In this document: in pieces, positions 17,762-24,835 of the stretch
Layout of the letters: the number at the start of each line of letters is the position of its first letter
How positions within the stretch are numbered: the first letter of the stretch is position 1
Source: Ignavibacteriales bacterium
GTDB taxonomy: Bacteria > Bacteroidota > Ignavibacteria > Ignavibacteriales > Ignavibacteriaceae
Direction: 5' to 3'
Length of the DNA stretch: 64,000 bases
NCBI GenBank assembly: GCA_016707285.1
Contig: JADJIA010000005.1
Coordinates: 558,001-622,000, forward strand
Program-made: the position numbers and the translations under genes
Notes under the pieces: generated by a model
What the model was told of the DNA's origin: nothing
What the model saw: the letters and a program-made list of their open reading frames with translations, nothing else
The model's database searches: none

Positions 17762-18535
17762 TTTGAAATAGAAGAATTTGATATTAAACTTGAGACCGAA
17801 TACATAGGCCGTAACTTTATTTATTTGGAGGAAACTGAATCCACTAACAGTTTTGTTTTGGATCGGGCTAATGATATTAAAACTGATGGAACTGTTGTGT
17901 TTTCCGAGTTCCAGTCAGCTGGTCGAGGACGACTTGACAGGAAGTGGGTTTCAAGTCGTGGACAAAACCTCACTTTTACAATTTTCCTCGATCTGAAGGA
18001 TAGAAATATCCCCGAACCACAGCTCTTGAATCTGGCGGCTTCTTTAGTGGTTGCCAAGTCGATCGAGAATCTCCACATGATTAAAACGAACCTGAAGTGG
18101 CCCAATGATGTCCTGATCGGTTCCAAAAAGGTGGCGGGAATCTTGTGTGAATCTGTATCACAAGGCGATAAAATCAACAGAGTCGCTGTGGGTATTGGAA
18201 TTAATGTAAACCAGGCAAATTTTCATTCGGGTTATCTTGTGGATCCCACCTCAATCAGAATGGAACTTAAACAGTATGCCTCAAGGGAAAAACTTCTTGC
18301 TGAATTGCTCTTAAATTTTGAAGTTACCCTCGAAAAACTTGAACGCTCACCTGCTGCAATAGTTGAAGAATGGAAACCTTTTTGTAAAATGTTGGGAGAC
18401 AAAATCAATATTAAAGCAGGTGACGAGGAAATCAGAGGTATTTTTGCCGATATTAATGAAAAGGGACACCTTATTCTGCTCGATTCAAATGAAGACAAAA
18501 GGATAATCACTTTTGGGGATGTCTCTGCTTCATGA
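17762..18535 (+). CDS. birA: Biotin--[acetyl-CoA-carboxylase] ligase
   Basis: 257 aa from ATG 17,762, preferred because TTGAGGA lies just upstream; an in-frame ATG at 17,714 would add 16 residues. The catalytic domain has TESTNSF, the biotinyl-AMP loop AGRGRLDRKW, NLKWPNDVL with the conserved Lys, and a small C-terminal SH3-like domain. It attaches biotin to the carrier Lys, most likely in the EAMKMEN site of the protein encoded at 2.2-2.7 kb. There is no N-terminal helix-turn-helix domain, so it is the monofunctional, non-repressor type. It overlaps coaX by 4 bases. Confidence 0.93.
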   Translation, partial: FEIEEFDIKLETEYIGRNFIYLEETESTNSFVLDRANDIKTDGTVVFSEFQSAGRGRLDRKWVSSRGQNLTFTIFLDLKDRNIPEPQLLNLAASLVVAKSIENLHMIKTNLKWPNDVLIGSKKVAGILCESVSQGDKINRVAVGIGINVNQANFHSGYLVDPTSIRMELKQYASREKLLAELLLNFEVTLEKLERSPAAIVEEWKPFCKMLGDKINIKAGDEEIRGIFADINEKGHLILLDSNEDKRIITFGDVSAS

Positions 18536-19284
18536 AAGTAATTGCAATCGACATCGGAAACACAAGAATTAAAACCGGTGAGTTCTACAATTCAGAACTC
18601 ATCAGAACATTGATTATTGAAGACCCACTCGAGATAAAACCCCTTATTTATGGAAGTAAAATCGATGTGGTGCTTTCTTCCGTCGTTCCCAAACACACCT
18701 CTTTGATGGAGGGAATCCTAAAAAATCACCCAAATACAGATCTTTTCCTGATAGAGCATAATCTGGATTTTGGTTTTGCAATTAATTATACTCCACTCAC
18801 CGGACTTGGAATCGACAGGCTCTGCTCAATCTCGGGTGCCAAACATCTGCTTGAACTCGACAATACTCTTATGGACTATGATTATGTTATTACATTCGAT
18901 TTTGGTACCGCCACTACGGTAAATGTCCTTCAAATTGGTAAAAGTCCTGTGTTTACAGGTGGGATGATTGCCCCGGGCTTAAAGATAATGAATGCCGCAC
19001 TTAATCACCATACTTCAAAACTTCCGTTGATTGAGCATTTTAACACTTCCGGTTTTCTCGGAAACAGTACCGATAATTCAATCAGATCGGGAATCATCAA
19101 TTCGACAATTGGTCTGGTGGAGAGGGTTTACAACCATTTTTCTGCTCTCTCGGGAGATATGAAAATTTTTATCACCGGTGGTTATGCCGAAGCATTGATT
19201 CCACATCTGCAAATTCCGTTTCAGCATGAACCATTCCTTAACCTGATTGGAATCTATTCAATCTACTATAGAAACAAAAAGTAA
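18532..19284 (+). CDS. coaX: Type III pantothenate kinase
   Basis: 250 aa of the ASKHA fold with DIGNTRIKTG (phosphate 1 motif), FDFGTATTVNV (phosphate 2) and GGMIAPGL, the characteristic CoaX blocks. It phosphorylates pantothenate in the first step of coenzyme A synthesis. GLGIDRLCSISGA is the pantothenate-binding block. The birA-coaX order, here with an ATGA overlap, is widespread among bacteria and supports the call. The tRNA-Arg promoter begins immediately after the stop codon. Confidence 0.95.
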   Translation: MKVIAIDIGNTRIKTGEFYNSELIRTLIIEDPLEIKPLIYGSKIDVVLSSVVPKHTSLMEGILKNHPNTDLFLIEHNLDFGFAINYTPLTGLGIDRLCSISGAKHLLELDNTLMDYDYVITFDFGTATTVNVLQIGKSPVFTGGMIAPGLKIMNAALNHHTSKLPLIEHFNTSGFLGNSTDNSIRSGIINSTIGLVERVYNHFSALSGDMKIFITGGYAEALIPHLQIPFQHEPFLNLIGIYSIYYRNKK

Positions 19285-19286
19285 GT

Positions 19287-19317
19287 TTTGATAAAACGGC
19301 AAAAACCCGTATATTTG
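19287..19317 (+). promoter_or_regulatory. Promoter of tRNA-Arg, Bacteroidota-type
   Basis: TTTG (19,287-19,290), 19 bases, then TATATTTG (19,310-19,317). This is an exact match to the TTTG-N19-TAnnTTTG promoter known from Bacteroidota primary sigma factors, and it would start transcription a few bases before the tRNA at 19,334. Confidence 0.72.
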
Positions 19318-19333
19318 TAAGCTAAAATTTGAT

Positions 19334-19410
19334 GCACCCGTAGCTCAATTGGATAGAGCGTTTGACTACGGATCAAAAGGTTGAGGGTTCGATTCCTTCC
19401 GGGTGTACCA
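19334..19410 (+). tRNA. tRNA-Arg, anticodon ACG
   Basis: The 77-base sequence folds as a cloverleaf. The acceptor stem is GCACCCG with CGGGTGT (closing G-U pair), the D arm contains AGCTCAATTGGATAGAGC, and the anticodon arm is TTTGA-CTACGGA-TCAAA with anticodon ACG. The T arm is GAGGG-TTCGATT-CCTTC, and CCA is encoded at 19,408-19,410. It reads CGU/CGC/CGA codons once A34 is deaminated to inosine, the normal task of TadA. A consensus promoter precedes it and a terminator follows. Confidence 0.96.
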
Positions 19411-19415
19411 ATTTC

Positions 19416-19453
19416 AAAGCCTTGATGCCGCAAAGTGTCAAGGCTTTTTTTCT
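19416..19453 (+). terminator. Terminator of tRNA-Arg
   Basis: A 10-bp stem AAAGCCTTGA (19,416-19,425) pairs with TCAAGGCTTT (19,438-19,447), followed by a T-run to about 19,451. It overlaps the 3' end of the convergent methyltransferase gene, whose stop codon lies in the stem. Confidence 0.8.
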
Positions 19454-20250
19454 TTCTTCCTTGCCACAATGGAATATACCATCGGAATTTTGTCCCCCAA
19501 ATGTCCAATGCGATATTTTCCTTGTTCAAACTCGATTGTTTTGTTAAAACAGTTGTAAGGTGAATAATCATATTCCTCAAAAGAATTTATTTCGAGTCCG
19601 TTTTTTATCAAACTTGTCAATACTTCACTTAAACTGTGATTCCATGAAACAGATTCGATGACAATGTCTGCACTTTTGTCGGCGTATGTCCCCTGTTCAG
19701 TTTCCACAATTGCATCTGATTTAAAATAATTATATCCAACCTTTTCAAAATTATCATCAAACATCCAAACCACGGGATGGAACTCCACAAACACAAATTT
19801 TCCGTTTGCTTTTAGAAATTGAGAAATGATTTTTGCCCATTTATCCAGATCAGGCAACCACCCAATTGTTCCGTAACTTGTGAAAATAACATCAAACTGT
19901 TTGTCCAAATGGTTTGGCAAATCGTAAATATCACAACAAATGAAATTTGTTTTTGAGTTGGTTTCAGCGGCTAACTGTTTCGCTGCTTCAATTGCTTTGT
20001 CCGAAAGATCAACACCAGTTACCTCAGCTCCGAGTCGGGATAAAGAAATTGTATCTTGTCCAAAATGACATTGCAGATGCAATATTGTTTTTCCTTTTAC
20101 ATCTCCAAGTAAATCCAACTCAATACTATTTAAAGAAGTTTTTCCTTTAATAAAATTATCAAGGTCGTAGAACTTCGATTTTAAATGTGTCTCCACTCTG
20201 TTGTTCCACGATTGGCGGTTAATTTCTATATAATTGTTCTCTTTTTTCAT
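19438..20250 (-). CDS. Class I SAM-dependent methyltransferase
   Basis: 270 aa with the Rossmann-type SAM-binding motif GKTILHLQCHFGQDTISLSRLGAEVTGVD split as motif I LHLQCHFGQD (about residue 56) and motif II VTGVDLSDKAI, then ICCDIYDLP and DVIFTSYGTIGWLPDL. The HLQCHFGQDT form of motif I is typical of a widespread group annotated only as class I methyltransferases; the substrate is unknown. It is encoded 24 bases after the cupin gene, probably co-transcribed. Its 3' end overlaps the tRNA terminator hairpin on the other strand. Confidence 0.85.
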   Translation of the reverse strand: MKKENNYIEINRQSWNNRVETHLKSKFYDLDNFIKGKTSLNSIELDLLGDVKGKTILHLQCHFGQDTISLSRLGAEVTGVDLSDKAIEAAKQLAAETNSKTNFICCDIYDLPNHLDKQFDVIFTSYGTIGWLPDLDKWAKIISQFLKANGKFVFVEFHPVVWMFDDNFEKVGYNYFKSDAIVETEQGTYADKSADIVIESVSWNHSLSEVLTSLIKNGLEINSFEEYDYSPYNCFNKTIEFEQGKYRIGHLGDKIPMVYSIVARKKEKKP

Positions 20251-20274
20251 TTCATTTCGTTTTGTTTATTAAAA

Positions 20275-20607
20275 TTATATCCAGACTGCATCAGCAGTTT
20301 GTTCCCCACCGGCATCTCCGGTGTTGACAGTTCCGGCCGGCTCTATCAAAAGGATTTTACATTCCTTTGCGGCAAACGGCTTATGTTCAACTCCTTTATG
20401 AACCACTGCCATCTCACCTTCGTTAAGAGTAACACTACCATCTCGAAAATCAATCCTGAGTTGACCCTCCAAAACGATAAACACCTCATCGGTATCTTTG
20501 TGATCATGCCAAGTAAAATCCCCTTCAATCCTGGCGAGCTTAAAATGATAATTGTTGAGTTGAGCAATTATCTTGGGAGACCATTGGTCGGAGAATTTTT
20601 CGAACAT
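20275..20607 (-). CDS. Cupin-domain protein
   Basis: 110 aa, the normal size of a single-domain cupin. The metal-binding motif 1 reads DFTWHDHKDTDEVFIVLEG (His-x-His, then Glu) and motif 2 is GEMAVVHKGVEHKPFA with the conserved His. Small cupins of this kind often bind a metal and act as isomerases, dioxygenases or sensors; the function is not deducible. No helix-turn-helix is present. It precedes the methyltransferase on the minus strand. Confidence 0.82.
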   Translation of the reverse strand: MFEKFSDQWSPKIIAQLNNYHFKLARIEGDFTWHDHKDTDEVFIVLEGQLRIDFRDGSVTLNEGEMAVVHKGVEHKPFAAKECKILLIEPAGTVNTGDAGGEQTADAVWI

Positions 20608-20906
20608 TTTTTGAAATTGATTGCTTCGGTTTGCATGGGTTCCTTTGATAATTCAAAAGGGCTAAAATACTCAATTTTCCCTTTTAATGAACCAATATTT
20701 GTAGGTTTTTCATCGATAACTGACTACCACATGATAGATAAATAGAGAATACCGGTTTAACGATTTATTCAATTTTTTGGTGAACCAGTACAAATTTTGG
20801 TTAGCATTATTTTTTTTTTTGAATAATTTAGAAAAATTCTATTTAGCATACTCTAAATCTTAAAAAGCATTTAAAGAGATTTGTAAAATATCATAAGGAT
20901 TGAACA
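20608..20906. other. Divergent intergenic region between the cupin and the unknown lipoprotein
   Basis: About 300 bases without a credible gene. It contains a T-run at 20,810-20,820. TTTG (20,818-20,821) followed after 18 bases by TATTTAGC is a weak Bacteroidota-like promoter pointing to the plus-strand lipoprotein gene. The ribosome-binding site AAGGA is at about 20,896. Nothing else stands out. Confidence 0.4.
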
Positions 20907-21602
20907 ATGAAAACATTAACTACTCTAATAGCCATTCTGGTATTAGTTGGGTGTGAAAAACAAATAACCGGGCCTGAAAAAGCGAAATACGCTCCGGTTG
21001 AATCAGTTCATCAACATGCATACTATTCTTTGCCGACTCCCCCACACGGATTTACTGCTGCAGTCGGTTGGATGCAAGCGATTGATATTGATGGAAAAGG
21101 AACTCCAAGTAAAGTTGAAGTGGATTGGATGAAACTGCATGCCATAGTCAACTCAAAAGATACGGTATTGTACGAAGATCATTTTGAATCAATGATAGCA
21201 GCAATGTCATGGTACGGATTATACAGTCGAAACCCATGGTTTGGCGGGGATAGATTGGAATCGATGCCTTTTAAAGTTGAAAATGGTATATTAATGTTGG
21301 AACCACATATATATTCGTACCGCGTTTATCACTGGTGGAATACCCAAAGAGCGTTGGTGCCGCTTGGTACAAGTCGAGTATGGTTTGAAGCTGCGGTCCG
21401 AATAACCGGGAGAGCTGGAGTTCAGGCCGGTATTGACTATTGGATAGATTTGTCTGCTACCCCAGAAGGCCCACAAAAAATAATAGAGAGTCCGGCGCGA
21501 GTGATTGGATTGGAAATAGTACATCAGGCTGGCAAATTCTCACAGTTGGAAAGCCTTGATAAATTATGCATTATTCAAGAGTATGATAAATTTTGTTTTT
21601 AA
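20907..21602 (+). CDS. Uncharacterised lipoprotein
   Basis: 231 aa with a short lipoprotein signal (KTLTTLIAILVLVGC, Cys16). The mature part is rich in aromatic residues (MSWYGLYSRNPWFGG, YSYRVYHWWNTQ, GIDYWIDLSA) in a pattern like a beta-sandwich, but I do not recognise the family. AAGGATTG precedes the ATG. The last 20 or so residues (KLCIIQEYDKFCF) look unlike the rest, and a repeat-rich gap starts about 35 bases after the stop, so the C-terminus may have been changed by a rearrangement. It is flanked by genes on both strands with no shared pathway. Confidence 0.6.
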   Translation: MKTLTTLIAILVLVGCEKQITGPEKAKYAPVESVHQHAYYSLPTPPHGFTAAVGWMQAIDIDGKGTPSKVEVDWMKLHAIVNSKDTVLYEDHFESMIAAMSWYGLYSRNPWFGGDRLESMPFKVENGILMLEPHIYSYRVYHWWNTQRALVPLGTSRVWFEAAVRITGRAGVQAGIDYWIDLSATPEGPQKIIESPARVIGLEIVHQAGKFSQLESLDKLCIIQEYDKFCF

Positions 21603-21667
21603 CAATCGGAGGTGACGAATATTCAATCCTCTCCGGGGATAATTTTGGGAGGTGGAGATTCCTATTT

Positions 21668-21932
21668 CTACCCATAGGATACCCCTGCCGGGGCAAATGG
21701 CTTTTTGGGGGTATTTTTACCAAACCTGCCCTGCCGGGGCAAATGGCTTTTTGGGTGGGGTTTATTCTATCCATACGTAACCCCTGCCGGGGCAAATGGC
21801 ATTTTTGGGTGCGATTATTTTTGCGACCACAATCGTGAATCTACCCATAGGATACCCCTGCCGGGGCAAATGGCTTTTTGGGTGGGTTTATTCTATCCAT
21901 ACGAAACCCCTGCCGGGGCAAATGGCTTTGGG
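21668..21932. repeat. Five direct repeats of a CCCCTGCCGGGG-containing unit
   Basis: The core CCTGCCGGGGCAAATGGC, followed by TTTTGGG or a close variant, occurs at 21,682, 21,729, 21,781, 21,855 and 21,907 (spacings 47, 52, 74 and 52). Copies 1 and 4 share the leader CTACCCATAGGATAC. The spacers between copies 2-3 and 4-5 are near-identical, so larger blocks have been duplicated. Within the core, CCCC-TGCC-GGGG can form a small hairpin. Short open frames across it encode only the translated repeat. No transposase or cas gene is adjacent. Confidence 0.85.
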
Positions 21933-21993
21933 AGGGATTATTTACCAAAGCAATTCTAGGACGGGCAAAATAATGTTGTCATAATCAAAAAAA

Positions 21994-22061
21994 ATCCGTG
22001 GCCATCCGTGTTAAATCCGTGATATCCGTGGCCATCCGTGTTAAATCCGTGATATCCGTGG
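21994..22061. repeat. 30-bp tandem repeat built from ATCCGTG
   Basis: A 30-base unit starting ATCCGTGGCCATCCGTG is present at 21,994-22,023 and again without change at 22,024-22,053, followed by a third partial copy. Each unit holds three ATCCGTG words. The same word occurs at 15,459 in the uvrD-dnaK gap. Confidence 0.82.
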
Positions 22062-22076
22062 AACCATAAAAATCCC

Positions 22077-22149
22077 TTCCGACAGATCGGAATTAAAATC
22101 TGCGAAAATCCGTTTAATCTGCGTGTATCTCCCAACGGGATGCCTTCGG
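22077..22149. repeat. Hairpin and dispersed intergenic repeat
   Basis: TTCCGA-CAGA-TCGGAA (22,077-22,092) forms a small hairpin. The segment 22,127-22,149 repeats 15,469-15,491 with a single mismatch in 23 bases. The rest of the gap up to 22,252 shows no gene. Confidence 0.7.
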
Positions 22150-22252
22150 TATGCGTCCCACTTCCCTAATCCAAGTTTTACCGCTTATTTCTGTTAAGAA
22201 ATTGTTAAATTCAGGTTTAAATTTTTAATGTTTCAAAAATTAAAAATAGACT

Positions 22253-22669
22253 ATGATTTTTTCTGAAAGTGATTACAGGTTCATGTACCAGGCTCTTCAA
22301 GAGGCGCAACATGCTTTTGATGAAGAGGAGGTTCCTGTGGGTGCCGTGGTTGTTCGGGACAATAAAATTATTGGCAGAGGATATAATCAAAATTTAAGAT
22401 TAAATGATCCCACTGCCCATGCTGAAATGATTGCTATCACCGCTGCTGCAAATCACCTCAATTCTTCCAGGCTGGAGGGAGCGATCCTCCATGCCAGACT
22501 TGAAAAAGTTATCTTCGCCGCGTTTGATCCAAAATTTGGTTGCTGTGGGTCAATTTATAATCATCTGGAAGATGGAAAGTTTAATCATACTATTAAAGTG
22601 TTTTCGGGTCTTATGGAGAATGAGAGCCGGTATTTCCTAAGGAATTTCTTTCAAAAGTTAAGAAATTGA
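22253..22669 (+). CDS. TadA-like tRNA adenosine deaminase lacking the PCxxC zinc motif
   Basis: 138 aa. The N-terminal half is a standard TadA: residues about 1-70 include EVPVGAVVV, GRGYNQNLR, DPTAHAEMIAI with the zinc His and catalytic Glu. The C-terminal half continues AILHARLEKVIFAAFDPKFG and GSIYNHLED, as in TadA. Between RLEG and AILHA, the block that normally reads about TLYVTLEPCxMCAG is absent. That removes the two zinc-binding Cys, so the protein as encoded should not hold zinc or deaminate. The frame is otherwise open, which fits an in-frame deletion of about 15 codons. TadA normally makes inosine at A34 of tRNA-Arg(ACG), which is encoded 2.8 kb upstream. Confidence 0.82.
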   Translation: MIFSESDYRFMYQALQEAQHAFDEEEVPVGAVVVRDNKIIGRGYNQNLRLNDPTAHAEMIAITAAANHLNSSRLEGAILHARLEKVIFAAFDPKFGCCGSIYNHLEDGKFNHTIKVFSGLMENESRYFLRNFFQKLRN

Positions 22670-22734
22670 AATTTATTTGTTAGTTTTGCTCATTGATATT
22701 TAAGTCTTTTGACAGAGATACTATAAGGAAGATC

Positions 22735-23394
22735 ATGTATTTAATTTTATTCGGAGCTCCGGGAGCGGGTAAGGGAACACAAGCCAAAATAATTAGCCAA
22801 AAATATGGTTTTGAGCATATCTCTACCGGGGATATTCTTAGGGAGTCAGTAAAAAAAGGGACTCCATTAGGAAAAAAAGCCCACGAGATTATGTCGAGTG
22901 GACAACTTGTCCCCGATGATATCATGATAGGTATTATCAAGGAAAAATTGTCTGAACCCCAACTTCGCGATGGATTTATATTGGATGGATTCCCACGAAC
23001 CGTGTCGCAGGCGGAAGCTCTCGACCGGCTGTTTGGTGAACTCCAGTTTGGTGTAGGCGCTATTCTTGTTTTTCAGGTTGATGAAGAAGAACTGGTTAAC
23101 AGACTTGCCAGAAGAAGAGCTTGCAGAGAGTGCAACAATATCTTCAGCAATGATGTGATAAATAACCTGACAGAGTGCCCCAAATGTGGTGCAAAATACT
23201 CCTTTTATCAAAGACCTGATGATGATGAAAGTGTTATAAGAAGACGACTTAAAATCTTTATTGATACCACTTTACCTGTGGTCAATTATTATAAGGATTT
23301 AAAGGACTTACACCGAATTAACGGTTTAAGACCGATAGAAGAAGTAACTGAGCAGATATTTGGAATTGTGGAAGAGCTAAAATCCAGAGGCTAA
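22735..23394 (+). CDS. adk: Adenylate kinase
   Basis: 219 aa from ATG 22,735, with AAGGAAG just upstream; the usual N-terminus is MYLILFGAPGAGKGTQAK with the P-loop. It has GDILRESV, the FILDGFPRTVSQAEAL signature and the long lid. The lid carries CRECN and ECPKCG, four Cys in the spacing of zinc-binding adenylate kinases. It catalyses ATP + AMP to 2 ADP in the cytoplasm. The preferred start removes 14 residues of an extended frame. A terminator follows 24 bases downstream. Confidence 0.97.
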   Translation: MYLILFGAPGAGKGTQAKIISQKYGFEHISTGDILRESVKKGTPLGKKAHEIMSSGQLVPDDIMIGIIKEKLSEPQLRDGFILDGFPRTVSQAEALDRLFGELQFGVGAILVFQVDEEELVNRLARRRACRECNNIFSNDVINNLTECPKCGAKYSFYQRPDDDESVIRRRLKIFIDTTLPVVNYYKDLKDLHRINGLRPIEEVTEQIFGIVEELKSRG

Positions 23395-23418
23395 CACGGG
23401 AGACGACGGGTTTTTATG

Positions 23419-23447
23419 GGGATGAGTTTACTCATCCCTTTTTTTTT
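23419..23447 (+). terminator. Terminator of adk
   Basis: An 8-bp stem GGGATGAG (23,419-23,426), loop TTTA, CTCATCCC (23,431-23,438) and a run of nine T (23,439-23,447). It separates adk from the convergent ftsE gene, whose stop lies 4 bases further. Confidence 0.88.
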
Positions 23448-23450
23448 GAT

Positions 23451-24116
23451 TTAATTTTTAATTTTTACGCGACCAATCTTGCCATCCTCGAGTTTATAAA
23501 TCCTCCCTTTTGTGTCAATTATATCATAATTGTGAGTCGCCAAAAGAATAGCCGTCCCTTTTCTGTTGATCGATTCAAAAATTGATATAATTTCTTCAGA
23601 AGTTGCGGGATCCAGGTTCCCGGTGGGTTCATCGGCAATCACCAACAATGGTTCATTTACGATGGCTCTGCCAATCGCAGTTCTCTGCTGTTCTCCGCCC
23701 GAGAGAGTTTTGGGAAATGCGTTTTTAAGATGAAGAAGTCCAAGATCACTTAAAACGGCTTCAACCCTGTTTCTGATTTTTTTGCGGGGATATCCATTAA
23801 TTTCGAGGATATATGAAAGGTTTTCAAAAACAGTTCTGTCGGATAAAAGTTTAAAATCCTGGAATACAACACCAAGTTTCTGGCGTAATTGTGGAATCGA
23901 TTTTTGCGAAGCATCCTTTGCAGAAAATCCACAAATTTTGATCTCACCAGACTGTGGCAAGAGATTAAAATAACATAGTTGAAGGAATGTGGATTTTCCA
24001 CAACCACTCTTCCCTACCAGATAAGCAAACTCCCCCTCTGCCATCGAAAAATCACTCTGATCGAGTATTTTATGATTCCCGTATGCAAAATTGACACCTT
24101 TAAAATCAAGTATCAT
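23451..24116 (-). CDS. ftsE: FtsE-like cell-division ABC transporter ATPase
   Basis: 221 aa, ABC ATPase with Walker A GKSGCGKSTFLQL, Q-loop VVFQDFKLLSDRTVFENL, signature LSGGEQQRTAIGRAI and Walker B LLVIADEPTGNLDP. The FQDFKLL.DRTV.ENL block is characteristic of FtsE rather than of general lipoprotein exporters. FtsE works with the membrane protein FtsX to control peptidoglycan hydrolases at division. No ftsX is next to it; the neighbours are a methyltransferase (4-base overlap) and pdxA. It could be an orphan FtsE with FtsX elsewhere, or a related exporter ATPase. Confidence 0.82.
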   Translation of the reverse strand: MILDFKGVNFAYGNHKILDQSDFSMAEGEFAYLVGKSGCGKSTFLQLCYFNLLPQSGEIKICGFSAKDASQKSIPQLRQKLGVVFQDFKLLSDRTVFENLSYILEINGYPRKKIRNRVEAVLSDLGLLHLKNAFPKTLSGGEQQRTAIGRAIVNEPLLVIADEPTGNLDPATSEEIISIFESINRKGTAILLATHNYDIIDTKGRIYKLEDGKIGRVKIKN

Positions 24117-24835
24117 CCGTTACTCCTTATGATATACTGAATGCGGAGTGTATTTTCTGTAACTTTTTTACCTGTGAATGCCTCAAATGTGCCCACAACT
24201 TTAAAATTATTACTCTCACAAAGTGCAATTATTGTCTCTTGAGGGAAAATATATTCAAAATGATCCTCTTCAACAACCTCTCCCGATGGAAAAGTGATCA
24301 AAAACCTGTTTCTGTGTCGTTTTTTTATCGCATCATATTCAGACGATTGCTGGTATTTCATATCCCCTGTTTTTCTTTTTTTGCTGTATGAATCCAAATA
24401 ACTGAATGAATTATGTTCAGTTACAACATCAAAAAGGAAATATCCTCCGGGTTTAAGAATTCGGTTTACCTCTGCAAAAAGTGAGTTAAGACGAGATTCT
24501 GACTCAAGGTGATTCACGCTGTCAAAACTCGAAATGACAAGATCACACTCCCTTTTAAATGGAATCAGTGTCATGTCAAAACAGACTCGAGAATTTGATT
24601 TATCTATATGAGTTAACATTTCGATTGAAATATCACTGAGAATCTTAAGGCGGGTTTCAATGTTTAATTTAGAGAAAAGTTTTCCCGTTCCGGAAGCAAG
24701 TTCAAGAACCACATCGTGACTTATATTGTACTCATCAATAATATTTTGAAGATATTCTGCCCAGCCTGAGTAATTAACATGCCTTACCAGATCATCGTAA
24801 ATCAAAGAAATCTTTGAGTATGTATTACCCGGCAT
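24113..24835 (-). CDS. Class I SAM-dependent methyltransferase
   Basis: 240 aa from ATG 24,835, which overlaps the end of pdxA by 11 bases; an upstream TTG is less likely. SAM-binding motifs: VVLELASGTGKLF (motif I, about residue 44), LSDISIEML, DLVISSFDSVNHL and ILKPGGYFLFDVVTE. The C-terminal part has the Y-D-x-x-x-K-R-H pattern and a late beta strand, as in a family of uncharacterised small-molecule methyltransferases. The substrate is unknown. It is coupled to ftsE by a 4-base overlap. Confidence 0.8.
   Translation of the reverse strand: MPGNTYSKISLIYDDLVRHVNYSGWAEYLQNIIDEYNISHDVVLELASGTGKLFSKLNIETRLKILSDISIEMLTHIDKSNSRVCFDMTLIPFKRECDLVISSFDSVNHLESESRLNSLFAEVNRILKPGGYFLFDVVTEHNSFSYLDSYSKKRKTGDMKYQQSSEYDAIKKRHRNRFLITFPSGEVVEEDHFEYIFPQETIIALCESNNFKVVGTFEAFTGKKVTENTLRIQYIIRSNG

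Larger units (their letters stand above)
21603..22252. other. 650-base repeat-rich gap upstream of the TadA-like gene
   Basis: Apart from the repeat units listed separately, this gap shows no credible gene: the short plus-strand frames encode only the translated repeat. The last 75 bases are AT-rich and probably hold the promoter of the TadA-like gene and adk, but no clear consensus element is visible. Confidence 0.55.

Noticed and set aside
19334..20607. Genomic island integrated at tRNA-Arg
   Set aside because: No integrase and no second copy of the tRNA 3' end; the methyltransferase and cupin alone do not support an island.
20185..20745. 186-codon plus-strand open frame
   Set aside because: It is antisense to the cupin gene, whose metal-binding motifs and start site clearly identify the real coding strand.
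21682..21932. Possible CRISPR array
   Set aside because: Repeat spacing is irregular (47, 52, 74, 52), spacers are themselves duplicated, and no cas genes are present.
21593..21984. Three overlapping plus-strand open frames of 62-84 codons across the repeat array
   Set aside because: They encode only translations of the repeat in different frames (LPGQMAFWVG-like), have no ribosome-binding sites and no family resemblance.
21603..22252. Possible insertion sequence or mobile element remnant
   Set aside because: No transposase fragment, terminal inverted repeats or target-site duplication could be seen.
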